Positions 8,977 through 18,341 of a stretch of 64,000 bases of DNA are shown here, one piece after another. The translations under genes were made by a program, and so were the position numbers. How positions within the stretch are numbered: position 1 is the first letter of the stretch; the number at the start of each line of letters is the position of its first letter. The stretch is taken from positions 1-64,000 of the forward strand of contig JABCZF010000001.1 in NCBI GenBank assembly GCA_013289825.1. Direction: 5' to 3'. Source of the DNA: Acidobacteriota bacterium. Lineage in GTDB: Bacteria; Acidobacteriota; Terriglobia; Acidiferrales; UBA7541. Under the pieces are notes generated by a model, which had not been told where the DNA came from, searched no databases, and worked only from the letters and a program-made list of their open reading frames with translations.

Positions 8977-10794
8977 ATGAATCCGCTCCGCCGCCGTTTC
9001 CTGGGTTCCTCTTCGATCGCTCTGGGCAGCGCGCTGTTGGACGCGCTTACCAGCCCGCTCTGGAAATGGAAACGCTCCCCGCTCCTCGAAGCTTCTGCGG
9101 CATCCCATCCTCAATCGCCGAAGCCGCTTGTCTCTACTGCGCCAGCGGCCTCGCCTGTCGTGTTCGTCGACGTGGCCAGGGAAGCCGGCCTTAATTCTCC
9201 AAACGTGTGGGGCGGCGTCGATCAAAAAAAATACATCATTGAAGCCAAAGGCAGTGGACTCGCTTTTTTCGACTACGACCACGACGGATGGCTGGATATT
9301 TATTTGACCAACGGAACGCGCTTCCATACCGATTGGCCGTCCGGGACGGCCCCCACCTCCCATCTGTACAAAAACAACCGCAACGGAACTTTCACCGATG
9401 TCACGGAAAAATCCGGACTGGCTCGAACGGGCTGGCAGACGGGCGTCTGCGTAGGCGACTACGACAATGATGGCTGGGATGATCTCTTCTGCTGCTTCTG
9501 GGGACACAACATCCTGTTTCACAACAACGGAGACGGCACGTTCACCGACGTGACTCAGAAAGCTGGCGTGTACAACGAAGAAATCCGCTGGGGTGCCGGC
9601 TGCACTTGGCTCGACTACGATCGCGACGGTCACCTTGATCTCTTCGTTTGCAACTACATAAAGCTTGATCCAAAAAACACTCCTTCGCCGACCGAGCCCC
9701 CCGTTTGCCAGTGGAAAGGCATTCCTACCATGTGCGGTCCGCGGGGTCTTCCTGGCGACACCAACGTTCTTTATCGCAACAACGGCGACGGAACTTTCAC
9801 CGATGCCTCCGAAAAATCGGGCATCTTGAAACCCGGCCCGCGCTATTCCATTACACCCGTTTCCTACGATTTCGATAACGACGGCTGGCCGGATATCTAC
9901 GTCGCTGTCGATTCCGAGCCCAGCATCCTGCTCCACAACAATCACGACGGTACTTTCACCGATGTCGCGGTCATGGCCGGCTGCGCTTACAGCGAGAATG
10001 GCCACGAGCAGGCCGGCATGGGCGTAGCCGTCGCCGATTACGACTGCGACGGCTGGTTCGACATTTTCAAAACGAATTTTGCGGACGACACCTCGAACCT
10101 CTACCACAACAACGCCGACGGCACCTTTAGCGATGTTACATTTTCTTCTGGAATCGGAATCAACAACCAATACGTTGCCTGGGGCTGCGGCTTCATGGAC
10201 TACGACAACGATGGCTGGGCAGATCTTCTCCAGATCAACGGACACGTGTACCCGGAAATCGAGGGCCACGAGACCGGCCAGACATTCAAGAACCCGCGCC
10301 TGGTCTACAAGAACCTTGGCGATGGGCGCTTCAAAGACGTTTCCTCGGAGATGGGCCCCGGCATTAGCGAGCGATTCTCGAGTCGCGGCGCCGCGTTCGG
10401 CGACTACGACAACGATGGCGACATCGATGCCCTGATTTTGAATATGAACGATTTGCCTTCTCTTCTACGCAACGAAGGCGGAAACAAGCAAAACTGGGTC
10501 AAAATCAAACTGCTCGGGACCAAGTGCAATCGCACCGCTATTGGCGCTCGCGTCCGCGTAGTGACCGGCAAACACGCTCAGATGGATGAGGTCCACAGTG
10601 GCACAAGTGTCATGTCGCAGAGCGACCTGCGGCTGCACTTCGGCATCGGAAAAGCTCAAAAGGTGGATGTTATCGAGGTGAAGTGGCCGACCACCCAGAA
10701 GACCGAGCGGTTCACGGATGTGAGTGCCAACCAGATCCTTACCATCCGCGAGGGCAGCGGTATCGTCGCGGCGGTCAAACCCAAAACCAGATAG
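8977..10794 (+). CDS. Exported CRTAC1-family FG-GAP/ASPIC-UnbV protein (Tat signal)
   Basis: The ORF track starts at a TTG (8920). The ATG at 8977 is preferred because it opens a clean twin-arginine signal, 'MNPLRRRFLGSSSIALGSA', giving 605 residues. FG-GAP/VCBS repeats fill residues ~95-488 ('DYDHDGWLD', 'DYDRDGHLD', 'DYDCDGWFD'). An ASPIC/UnbV domain is at ~518-595 ('CNRTAIGARV', 'LHFGIGKAQKVDVIEVKWP'). It is the last gene of the four-gene CRTAC1/TPR run and ends 14 bases before a strong bidirectional terminator. Tat export would imply folding, perhaps with metal, before secretion; that is inference. Function is unknown. Confidence 0.9.
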   Translation: MNPLRRRFLGSSSIALGSALLDALTSPLWKWKRSPLLEASAASHPQSPKPLVSTAPAASPVVFVDVAREAGLNSPNVWGGVDQKKYIIEAKGSGLAFFDYDHDGWLDIYLTNGTRFHTDWPSGTAPTSHLYKNNRNGTFTDVTEKSGLARTGWQTGVCVGDYDNDGWDDLFCCFWGHNILFHNNGDGTFTDVTQKAGVYNEEIRWGAGCTWLDYDRDGHLDLFVCNYIKLDPKNTPSPTEPPVCQWKGIPTMCGPRGLPGDTNVLYRNNGDGTFTDASEKSGILKPGPRYSITPVSYDFDNDGWPDIYVAVDSEPSILLHNNHDGTFTDVAVMAGCAYSENGHEQAGMGVAVADYDCDGWFDIFKTNFADDTSNLYHNNADGTFSDVTFSSGIGINNQYVAWGCGFMDYDNDGWADLLQINGHVYPEIEGHETGQTFKNPRLVYKNLGDGRFKDVSSEMGPGISERFSSRGAAFGDYDNDGDIDALILNMNDLPSLLRNEGGNKQNWVKIKLLGTKCNRTAIGARVRVVTGKHAQMDEVHSGTSVMSQSDLRLHFGIGKAQKVDVIEVKWPTTQKTERFTDVSANQILTIREGSGIVAAVKPKTR

Positions 10795-10800
10795 GCAAAT

Positions 10801-10836
10801 TAAAAAAGCGAAACCGATCGGTTTCGTCCGGCTTTT
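10801..10836. terminator. Bidirectional rho-independent terminator between convergent genes
   Basis: An 18-base perfect palindrome 'CGAAACCGATCGGTTTCG' (10809-10826) is flanked by 'AAAAAAG' on the left and 'GGCTTTTCT' on the right. Read on the minus strand, the hairpin is followed directly by a run of six T, so it should stop the TPR gene at 10837. On the plus strand the T run comes six bases after the stem and would end the CRTAC1 run. Confidence 0.8.
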
Positions 10837-12360
10837 CTAACGTGGCGGAGTTGCTGGCGGCTGGTCCTTAAGAATAATCACAAATTGCCGGAGTTCCCGC
10901 CGCTGCCGTTGGAGGTCGGCAGCCTCCGTTTCCTCGGCTCGCTCATACGCTCGAAACTCCTGTTGCGCCTTTCGGTTCTCGCCTGTTCGTTGATAAGCCA
11001 GACCGAGCTGGCGGTGGGCTTCGCCAAGGTTCGGGTTTATTTCAATGGCCTTCTGGTAGCCGCGAATGGCCTCGTCGAAATCGCCTCGCGCGAAATGCAG
11101 AATTCCCAGCTGAAGGTACGCTTCGCCGAGCTGGGGATCGATAGACACGGCTTTCTCGAGCAGCGCTTCGGCCTGTTTAGAGCCCGCCAGATTTTCTGAT
11201 CCCTTTTCGCGCTTCCAAATGCTTATCGCGTAGTAGTAATTGGCCAGAGCATTCAGAGGCTGCTCCTCGGCAAATCGCGCCAGTTTCTGTTCGCTGCAAG
11301 GCAGCGGCGTGGGAGACGTCATGGCCACCCTGCCGAGGAAGAGATACGGAGCTGGGTCGACCGGTTGCAGGTCAGACGCATCGCACAGGCGCCGGGCCGC
11401 TTCTGCCCACGAACCGCTCGAGTAGAGAGCCGCGCCCAGCCCGGTCAGCATTCTTGCAGATTTCGGATGCGCCGTGGACCCACGCGTAAAAACTTCTACT
11501 GCTGGCTCCGCCGCTTTGTGGAGCAGCAGTTCCGTACCCCATTCGAAATAATTCGGCTCACTGGGGTCCATATGGGCAGCGCATTCGTATTCGCGGACCG
11601 CTTCGAGAGGGTCGTTTAGCCGCTCATCAAGTTCGCCCAACAGGCGATGTCCTTCTGCATCATCTGCGACCGCCAGCGCTTTTCGGACTTGCTCGCGGGC
11701 TCCCGCGAAGTCACCTTTGGCTCGGTCAGCCAAAGCCATCTCGTACGGCTTGCCGGAACTGCCGGTGGAAGCGGTCTCCGGCTCGCCGGATTTCAACGTC
11801 TGGGTTTCCTTGGCAAGCGATTCACTGGTTTTCGAACTAGCTGCGGACCCATGCAAACCGAGATTGCTCCAATCGGTTACGCCCGCCACGGTAAAGTTCG
11901 GCTCATCCTTGAATTCCATCGCAGACGGCGACGCCGCGGAGGATTCGAACTTTGCTGATCCGATCGTTTGGAGCAGCACATCGACATGTCTCTTGTCTCC
12001 CGGCGACAATACCAGAGCATCTACGACAGAATCTATCCATCCAGATTTTTTCGCCCGCAGGGTGTACGTGCCACCGTGATCCGAGGAGAGGACGAAAGTA
12101 CCGGCTGCATTCGTTTTCGTTTCGACGATGGTTCGGTTGCCCTTCTCTGTAAGAAGGACGGTGGCACCGCCGACCGGCTTTCCGGCGGTGTCCTGAATCG
12201 TGCCTTCGACAGTGACCGAGAGGTGGGGGACAGGATTTTGCTCGAAAGCTGCCGCGCTCCCTAAACTCGCGAACGTGGCAAGCAGTACTGCGAGAGCCCC
12301 GCTTCTCCGATTCCGTGTCCTAGGAGAAGGGCGCCGCAATTTGTGCCAGCCGTTTATCAT
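10837..12360 (-). CDS. Exported carboxypeptidase-regulatory-like domain + TPR protein
   Basis: The start is set at the ATG at 12360, which opens a signal peptide ('GALAVLLATFASLGSAAAFEQ') and gives 507 residues; the longer ORF adds an implausible arginine-rich leader. After the signal comes a CarboxypepD_reg/Cna-B-like beta-sandwich ('VEGTIQDTAGKPVGGATVLL', 'GTFVLSSDHGGTYTLRAKKSG'), like the N-domain of Oar-type receptors. A linker follows, then TPRs over the C-terminal half ('AYLQLGILHFARGDFDEAIRGY', 'GEAHRQLGLAYQRTGENRKAQ'). The protein is probably periplasmic or surface-attached. It is convergent with the CRTAC1 run and shares its terminator. The upstream gene on the same strand is GH97 (77 bp gap), so it may be co-transcribed with it. 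Function is not established. Confidence 0.85.
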   Translation of the reverse strand: MINGWHKLRRPSPRTRNRRSGALAVLLATFASLGSAAAFEQNPVPHLSVTVEGTIQDTAGKPVGGATVLLTEKGNRTIVETKTNAAGTFVLSSDHGGTYTLRAKKSGWIDSVVDALVLSPGDKRHVDVLLQTIGSAKFESSAASPSAMEFKDEPNFTVAGVTDWSNLGLHGSAASSKTSESLAKETQTLKSGEPETASTGSSGKPYEMALADRAKGDFAGAREQVRKALAVADDAEGHRLLGELDERLNDPLEAVREYECAAHMDPSEPNYFEWGTELLLHKAAEPAVEVFTRGSTAHPKSARMLTGLGAALYSSGSWAEAARRLCDASDLQPVDPAPYLFLGRVAMTSPTPLPCSEQKLARFAEEQPLNALANYYYAISIWKREKGSENLAGSKQAEALLEKAVSIDPQLGEAYLQLGILHFARGDFDEAIRGYQKAIEINPNLGEAHRQLGLAYQRTGENRKAQQEFRAYERAEETEAADLQRQRRELRQFVIILKDQPPATPPR

Positions 12361-12437
12361 CTCGACGGAATTCTTTCGTCTGCGCCGAAACTCACGCGTG
12401 TTCGTCGACCCTTGACATATTCTATCTCTCGCTACAG

Positions 12438-14402
12438 TCACAAAGGACGTATCCTGGCCGCCCACCCGCCCCCGGGCGCCAACTTGATCCTTAGTTTCGT
12501 GGTTTTGTTAACCTGCCGTTTCACCCGCTTATAGTCACTCGCGTACCTGTCAGCATTCACGCCATCCTCGTACGCGTCCAGCCAGAAGTTGCCCTCCGGT
12601 AAGAAGGAGAAATCCACTTCCAGTTCGCGTCCGGTCCAGTCGGTCATCGCCCCGAGATACCAATCTTTTGCATTTCTTCGCGCCAAAAGGACGTACTCGG
12701 CGATGCGCGCATCCAGAACCCTGGTTTCGTCCCAGGTCGTCGGCACTGCCGCAAGAAATTCCATGGCCTCGGGTTCACGCAAGTAATTCGACGGACTGTC
12801 CGACAACATCTGCAAGGGGCTCTCGAAGACCACATACATGGCAAGCTGCTGGCAGCGAGTTCCCAAAGCCATGGGTTGGTGGAAGATGGGGGCAAAGGTG
12901 GCTTTCGTCGCGTTCCGCATCGCCCCTGGTGTGTAATCCATGGGCCCGAGAAACATTCGTGTAAAAGGCAGCGTGACGTTGTGTTTCGGTTCGGAGTCTG
13001 CGCTCCACTTGCTCCACTCCATCCCGCGGACTCCTTCTCCGCTGATCATGTTCGGCCACGTGCGAGTCATGGTGACCTGCTTCTGCCCACCGTGAAAATC
13101 GACCAGCATTTTGCGCTTGGCCGTTTCGCGGCTGACCTGGTGGTAGAAGTTGATCAACCGTTGGTCGTCGCGCTGCATGAAGTCGACCTTAATCCCTTTG
13201 ATCCCCCACTTGGCGTACTGATCGAGCGCGGGAATGAGTTGATCGTCGAGCGACTTCCAGACCACCCAAAGAATAATGCCCACGTTTTTTTCTTTGGCGT
13301 AGGCCGTCAGCTCTTCCATATTTATTCCCGGAACGATTTCGAGCACGTTTCCGAGCTGGTACCACCCTTCGTCTAAAATGATGTAGGGCAGGCCGAATTT
13401 CGCAGCAAAGTCAATGTAGTACTTGTAGGTCTCGGTGTTGACTCCGGATTTGAAGTCCACACCGTAGATATTGGTGTCGTTCCACCAGTCCCAGGCCACT
13501 TTGCCTGGCTTAATCCATGAGGTGTCTTCGAACTGCGCTGGCTTCGCCAAAAGCCACACCAGTTGATTGGTGAGCAGGTCTCCGTCGCGCTCGACGATGC
13601 CCAGCAGTCGCCACGGAAAGGTGCGCTTGCCGCTCGTCGCAGCGATGTAGTCGGCGGCCTCAACGACTCTGAAGTCGCGGTCTCCTTCCAGCTTTTCTTT
13701 TAAAGGGTACGGAGGAAAACTCCCGGAAAGCGCAGGTCCACCCGTGCCGCGCAGCCACATTCCCGGATAGTCTTCCACGTCCGATTCCGCTATGGCTACT
13801 TTGGCGCCGCCACCCGCATCCACCACGACAGGCATGGTTCCCAGGAACGCCGGAGCGATCTCGCTCAAATGCTGTGGCACATACTTTCGCTCGTTGTGCG
13901 AAAACATGCTGTCTTCCTGAGGGTAAAAGGCTATGGAATCTCGCGGGAAATTGAACTTCACTTCTTCACCGTATATCTTCACCTGCGGTTCTGGAAGCGA
14001 GGTTTCAAAACGGTAGGCTGCCCCTTCGTTGTAGGCGCGGAAAACCAGCGCGTAGTCCCCGTCCATTTCGAGGCGCAGTTCGTTGTAGCTCTCGCGAATC
14101 TTCTCGAATTTCTGACGGACTTGCGGCTCGATCACCCGATTGGTGCTGCTTTCCTTCGCCGCTCGGACTTTCGGCTCCAGTCCTAGCTTCTTGTGGTCGA
14201 CGTCCAGGGAGAGCGTCGAATCCTCGACGAGCGCGCCACCTTTCAGGAGCACGTCGTAACGGATGCGACTAGCGGTGCGGATTCTGACCTCGATTCTGCC
14301 GTCGGGTGATTTCAAGTCGTAACTCGATTGCGCCGCGGCTGGCCCAGCCAGCAGGAATGCGGGAACGATCCATGGCAGCGTGTTTTTCCGCAGTCTGTTC
14401 AT
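12438..14402 (-). CDS. Glycoside hydrolase family 97 (alpha-glucosidase/alpha-galactosidase type), exported
   Basis: The start is chosen at the ATG at 14402: strong Shine-Dalgarno 'GGAAGGGAG' upstream and a signal peptide ('LPWIVPAFLLAGPAAAQS') immediately after, giving 654 residues, the usual GH97 length. The N-terminal beta-super-sandwich begins 'YDLKSPDGRIEVRI'. The catalytic barrel includes 'FKSGVNTETYKYYIDFAAKF', 'YIILDEGWY' and 'WGIKGIKVDFMQRDDQ'. The K-x-D motif (KVD) resembles the nucleophile strand of retaining clan GH-D enzymes, so a retaining alpha-galactosidase activity is favoured over inverting SusB-like alpha-glucosidase; that subdivision is inference. Neighbouring galactokinase and GH2 beta-galactosidase-like genes support galactose release in the periplasm or outside the cell. 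Confidence 0.9.
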   Translation of the reverse strand: MNRLRKNTLPWIVPAFLLAGPAAAQSSYDLKSPDGRIEVRIRTASRIRYDVLLKGGALVEDSTLSLDVDHKKLGLEPKVRAAKESSTNRVIEPQVRQKFEKIRESYNELRLEMDGDYALVFRAYNEGAAYRFETSLPEPQVKIYGEEVKFNFPRDSIAFYPQEDSMFSHNERKYVPQHLSEIAPAFLGTMPVVVDAGGGAKVAIAESDVEDYPGMWLRGTGGPALSGSFPPYPLKEKLEGDRDFRVVEAADYIAATSGKRTFPWRLLGIVERDGDLLTNQLVWLLAKPAQFEDTSWIKPGKVAWDWWNDTNIYGVDFKSGVNTETYKYYIDFAAKFGLPYIILDEGWYQLGNVLEIVPGINMEELTAYAKEKNVGIILWVVWKSLDDQLIPALDQYAKWGIKGIKVDFMQRDDQRLINFYHQVSRETAKRKMLVDFHGGQKQVTMTRTWPNMISGEGVRGMEWSKWSADSEPKHNVTLPFTRMFLGPMDYTPGAMRNATKATFAPIFHQPMALGTRCQQLAMYVVFESPLQMLSDSPSNYLREPEAMEFLAAVPTTWDETRVLDARIAEYVLLARRNAKDWYLGAMTDWTGRELEVDFSFLPEGNFWLDAYEDGVNADRYASDYKRVKRQVNKTTKLRIKLAPGGGWAARIRPL

Positions 14403-14793
14403 AAACTCCCTTCCTGCTGGAATCGGCGGCCAGGTCCCGACTAGCCCATTTTCCGCCGCATAAGAATTATTCCAACGCTGGTGCCCGCATTCTACACCTG
14501 TGACAAGCGCTTGCGGCAAGCACACGAACTCATATAGACCTGCAGCCTCGCTAGGAGCCGACTCGTCGACAAGTTCAAGGATCGCGTGCACGCTTCGGCG
14601 CCACTTCCTCCGCAGGAACCTCTTGCTGGTACTCCAGCCAGTATCTTTCGCGATCATCATTCTTGCCGGAACGCTTCTTTTGCGTGTCATTTTCTGATAG
14701 AAAAATCATGGCCCTGCACATCCGTCTAGCGCTTGGTATCCTTTTTCACGTCTCGGATGGGTCGCGGCACAGACCAAAGCGTAGAACGGATTG
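14403..14793. promoter_or_regulatory. Divergent promoter region of GH97 and galK with LacI-type palindromes
   Basis: 391 non-coding bases separate the divergent GH97 and galactokinase genes. They contain a perfect 10-base palindrome 'CAAGCGCTTG' (14504-14513) and a near copy 'TAGCGCTTG' (14727-14735). Both have the AGCGCT core common in LacI-family operators, and a LacI-family regulator lies at the left edge of the window. No convincing -35/-10 pair was identified. The ORFs reported here are not gene-like. Confidence 0.4.
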
Positions 14794-15960
14794 ATGACAC
14801 CACGGTCGACTATCGTTGAGCGGTTTCGTTCGCGATTTGGCGGGGACCCGCGCGTCTATCGCGCCCCCGGGCGTGTCAACCTGATCGGAGAACACACCGA
14901 TTACAACGAGGGCTTCGCGATGCCAGCGGCCATCGAGTTTTATTGTTGGGTCGCCGTCGGCGCCAGAGAGGATCGCCGGCTGCATATCTACTCGGAGGAG
15001 TTTTCAGCTGAGGCGGACGCGGATTTGTCTTCCGCGGCACGGCAGCCTTCCAAAACGTGGAGCGACTATCCCATCGGCGTGGCCCTGCAACTCGAACAGG
15101 CCGGTTTTCGGCTTCGCGGAGCGAATCTTCTGATTGAAAGTGAAGTCCCCATTGGCGCGGGCCTTAGCTCTTCCGCTGCCATTGAGGTGGCGACCGCGCT
15201 GGCTCTCGCGGATCAGTCTGGCTGGACCCCGGAGCGCCTTCAATTGGCGCTGCTCTGCCAAAGAGCGGAAAATGAATTCGTCGGCGCGCGGGTCGGGATC
15301 ATGGACCAATTCGTCTCCCTATACGGAGAAAAGGACCACGCGCTGATGCTCGATTGCCGCGCGCTGAGCTTTGCGTCTCTCTTGATTCCCAATTCCGTCA
15401 AGCTGGTGATCAGCAACACTATGGTCAAGCACGAACTGGCCTCCAGCGAATACAATCGCCGTCGCGCGGATTGCGAAGAAGCCGTCCGCCGCCTTCGAGA
15501 GTTTTTGCCGGGGATTCGCGCTCTACGGGACGTAAGCGCCGAGCAGCTGGAACAGTATCGCAGCAAGATTTCTGAAGTTGCCTACAAGCGCGCGCTGCAT
15601 GTTGTCGGTGAGAACGCGCGGGTGCTCGACAGCGCGGAGGCACTCCGCTCCGGTGATATCGCACGGTTCGGAATGCGCATGGCCGAATCTCATCGCAGCC
15701 TTCGGGATTTGTACGAGGTCAGCTGCCCGGAACTGGATTTGATGGTTGACCTGGCGCACCAGCAAAAGGGAGTTTACGGCGCGCGCATGACGGGCGGTGG
15801 CTTCGGAGGGGCTACCATCAATCTCGTGGACGCTCGCTACGCCGGAGAATTTAAAGAAAAAATGGCCAAGTCCTATCAGAGAGAAACTGGCCTGGTGCCC
15901 CAGATCTACATTTGCAGACCGGCCGAGGGGGCGGGCCCGTTTCCGTCCTCTGATCTTTGA
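14794..15960 (+). CDS. galK: Galactokinase
   Basis: Phosphorylates galactose to galactose-1-phosphate with ATP, the entry step of the Leloir pathway in the cytoplasm. 388 residues, the normal length. It has the galactokinase signature 'GRVNLIGEHTDYNEGFAMP' (~26-45), the GHMP kinase ATP loop 'PIGAGLSSSAAIE' (~119-131), a conserved 'FVGARVGIMDQF' and the C-terminal GHMP motif 'GARMTGGGFGGATI'. The ORF track starts at a TTG directly before the ATG; the ATG at 14794 is preferred. No signal peptide, as expected. It lies divergent to GH97 and convergent with a GH2 enzyme, which together form a small galactoside-utilisation cluster; galE/galT were not found in the window. Confidence 0.96.
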   Translation: MTPRSTIVERFRSRFGGDPRVYRAPGRVNLIGEHTDYNEGFAMPAAIEFYCWVAVGAREDRRLHIYSEEFSAEADADLSSAARQPSKTWSDYPIGVALQLEQAGFRLRGANLLIESEVPIGAGLSSSAAIEVATALALADQSGWTPERLQLALLCQRAENEFVGARVGIMDQFVSLYGEKDHALMLDCRALSFASLLIPNSVKLVISNTMVKHELASSEYNRRRADCEEAVRRLREFLPGIRALRDVSAEQLEQYRSKISEVAYKRALHVVGENARVLDSAEALRSGDIARFGMRMAESHRSLRDLYEVSCPELDLMVDLAHQQKGVYGARMTGGGFGGATINLVDARYAGEFKEKMAKSYQRETGLVPQIYICRPAEGAGPFPSSDL

Positions 15961-16022
15961 CCTCATCTCCCTGGGCGCTCATGCTCACGCGAGCAAGTGA
16001 TTCCCGCCTCCGCTCGAAAGAG

Positions 16023-18341
16023 CTAGAGGACTTCTGGAGAACTGGCAGCGATTTCAATGCGCAGCTGCTGCGTGCCCAGCTGCGGATGTGTGGCCGTGAG
16101 CCGCACCGTTCCCGGTTGTTCCTTCGCGCGAATCCAGATAGCGCCCGTTCCGCCGATCAGCGCAAAGGGGTTGTCGCCAATAATCTCCGCGGGGCCTTGC
16201 AGGTCCAACTTGATGGCGTCGTTCGCAAATGGCCGGATGGCGTCAAATTCATCGGTTACGCGCAAAACCACGCGGGTAGAATCAGCGCCATCCGCGTTGA
16301 GACGAGTGTCGTCAGGCAGCAGTCGAAATTTCTGGTCGACACCTCTGCCGGATAGAGTCTTAACAATCGCTTGCTTTCCGTCCAGATAACCTTCCATCCG
16401 GAGATCTCCCCAGTTGCCCACGGCGGGCCCCAAATCAACCACAAACGGCGAATAGCGAAGGTGGGCAAACTCGGTTTTGTTTGGATCGGCTTCCGCCACC
16501 AGCTTGCCGGCAATGTAGAACTTAAGGTGATCGCAATTGGAACAGACCACCGCCCTGGTGAATCCGATCGATTCGTCGCCCCGCGCCCAGTGAAATGCAG
16601 GTTCGAGCACGACTTCGTCTGAGGGATCACATTGGGACTTGTAGAAACCGGCCGCAAGCTTGGGTTCCCGGAAAATGTCGGTCACCCCGTGATAGCAGAT
16701 GCGGTCACCGCTTCCAAAGTCTCCATGCGTGTTGTAGTCAAAGGCGCACCAGCCGATGCCGCCGGCGTACTGCGCATCGGAAGCTAGCTGGTCGTGAATA
16801 CGCGCATGACGCATGGTGTGCTCTGTCAGCCGCTCGACTTGATCGATAGTTTTCGTGGGATACGTGTGACCCACGAATTCCGTGTTGAGATAGCGGGGGT
16901 GGTTCGGCGGTTTCAGAGGGAATCCAAAATCGTTCATGGTAAAAACGTCTTCCAGAAATTCGGAGGATTGGAAATAGCGGATCCCGCCCGTCTGACGTGT
17001 GGGATCGAGACGGTGAGCTGACGCGTTGGTGCGCGTGTAGAAATCGTGGTCGTCCCTCGATTCGTTGATGCGCACGCCCCATAGAATAATGCTGGGATGA
17101 TTCCAGTCGCGGCGAATCATGCGGCCGACGTTGTCGATGGAGATCTGTTTCCAGGCCTCGTCCCCAATGTGCTGCCAGCCGGGTATTTCTTCGAGGACCA
17201 GCAGCCCCATTTCGTCGCAGGCGTCGAGGAAATGCCGCGATTGCGGATAGTGTGATGTGCGGACGATGTTGCATTTTAGGTTTTTGCGCAAGATTCGCGC
17301 ATCGCTCCGTTGCGCGCGGCCCGGCATGGCCTGGCCTACAAACGGAAATGTTTGATGGCGGTCAAGGCCGCGCAGTTTGATGACTTTGCCATTCAGCTCG
17401 AAGCCGTGATCTGTAAACTGCGCTTCGCGAAAACCAACCGTGCGGCGATCCTGATCGACTAGCTCGGATCCCCTCAGTAAGCGCACCTGAGCGGAATAAA
17501 GATTCGGATGCTCGAGGTCCCACAGCTTGATCCCGCTAAGGCCGTCGAAGTGCATGGTATGCGCCACTGCGTCCGATCGAGCCTCCGACGTCGGAACGCG
17601 TTCGGTCGCTTTGGCCACCACGCGATCCCCTTCGCGGAGCTCGGCCTCTAGTGTCAGCGTCTCCCGCGACGCTTCCATATGCTGAAGGAAGCAATCTAGA
17701 TCGATTGCGGGGTGTTCGCTGAGCACCGCTTTTGGTTTCGCAAGAATATTCTCTATAAACGTCGTTGGAACGATGCGCAGCCAGACTTCGCGGTAGATCC
17801 CTCCAAAAGTTAGGTAGTCGATCTGATGACCAAAGGGTGGGATGTCCGGCCGTTCCGTCGAGTCCACATCCACCGCAAGCACGTTTTCACCGCCGAGGTC
17901 GATGTGCGGCGTCAGATCGAAAGAAAAAGGCGTGTAGCCACCTTTGTACTCGCCCAGCCGCACACCATTGATCCAAACGGTAGAGGCGGTCATGACACCT
18001 TCGAAGTCCACGAAAATGCGCTTGCCGCGGGCCTCCGGGGGCAGACGAAAACGACGCCGGTAAATGGAAACAAACTCATATTGCTTGTCGTCGAAGCTAT
18101 GCCAGGGCAACCGGACATTCGTGTGCGGAATAACGACGTGATCAAACCGAGAGTCGTCGAACTCCCGCCCGTGCGCTCCTTCGACGAAGGCCCGGTTGTA
18201 ACGCCAATTCCGATTGATGGGAAAAACCATGCGGCCCTCGGCGGGGGCCGCGGGCACGGAATTGCCGGTAAGCAGTCCGGGCGCAAGGGTGGTTCCCGCA
18301 AGAACAGCGCTCGTGGTCTTCACAAAATGTCGTCGGTCCAT
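16023..18341 (-). CDS. Glycoside hydrolase family 2 enzyme (beta-galactosidase-like), Tat-exported
   Basis: The start is placed at the ATG at 18341, which opens a twin-arginine signal ('MDRRHFVKTTSAVLAG') and has 'AGGAAG' upstream; length 772 residues. The N-terminal sugar-binding (jelly-roll) domain is at ~35-210 ('VWINGVRLGEYKGGYTPFSFDLT'), followed by an immunoglobulin-like domain and a TIM barrel with 'NIVRTSHYPQSRHFLDACDE'. The acid/base motif is 'ILWGVRINES' (N-E), and the probable nucleophile glutamate is in 'YLNTEFVGH'. A C-terminal domain follows ('LRVTDEFDAIRPFAND'). GH2 members cleave beta-galactosides, beta-mannosides or beta-glucuronides. The galactokinase next door favours beta-galactosidase, but substrate cannot be proven from sequence. 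It converges on galK with a 62-base gap. Confidence 0.9.
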   Translation of the reverse strand: MDRRHFVKTTSAVLAGTTLAPGLLTGNSVPAAPAEGRMVFPINRNWRYNRAFVEGAHGREFDDSRFDHVVIPHTNVRLPWHSFDDKQYEFVSIYRRRFRLPPEARGKRIFVDFEGVMTASTVWINGVRLGEYKGGYTPFSFDLTPHIDLGGENVLAVDVDSTERPDIPPFGHQIDYLTFGGIYREVWLRIVPTTFIENILAKPKAVLSEHPAIDLDCFLQHMEASRETLTLEAELREGDRVVAKATERVPTSEARSDAVAHTMHFDGLSGIKLWDLEHPNLYSAQVRLLRGSELVDQDRRTVGFREAQFTDHGFELNGKVIKLRGLDRHQTFPFVGQAMPGRAQRSDARILRKNLKCNIVRTSHYPQSRHFLDACDEMGLLVLEEIPGWQHIGDEAWKQISIDNVGRMIRRDWNHPSIILWGVRINESRDDHDFYTRTNASAHRLDPTRQTGGIRYFQSSEFLEDVFTMNDFGFPLKPPNHPRYLNTEFVGHTYPTKTIDQVERLTEHTMRHARIHDQLASDAQYAGGIGWCAFDYNTHGDFGSGDRICYHGVTDIFREPKLAAGFYKSQCDPSDEVVLEPAFHWARGDESIGFTRAVVCSNCDHLKFYIAGKLVAEADPNKTEFAHLRYSPFVVDLGPAVGNWGDLRMEGYLDGKQAIVKTLSGRGVDQKFRLLPDDTRLNADGADSTRVVLRVTDEFDAIRPFANDAIKLDLQGPAEIIGDNPFALIGGTGAIWIRAKEQPGTVRLTATHPQLGTQQLRIEIAASSPEVL

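Noticed and set aside
8809-10269. 486-residue minus-strand ORF over the CRTAC1 gene at 8977
   Set aside because: Its protein is a V/I-rich antisense image of repeated GAC-AAC-GAC-GGC codons; the plus strand has real domains and a Tat signal.
12413-12442. TTGACA-containing promoter-like sequence on the plus strand
   Set aside because: No plus-strand gene follows it, and the -10 is weak; it lies between two minus-strand genes.
15961-16022. Small hairpin TGCTC-ACGC-GAGCA between galK and GH2
   Set aside because: Five-base stem with no T run; too weak to call a terminator.
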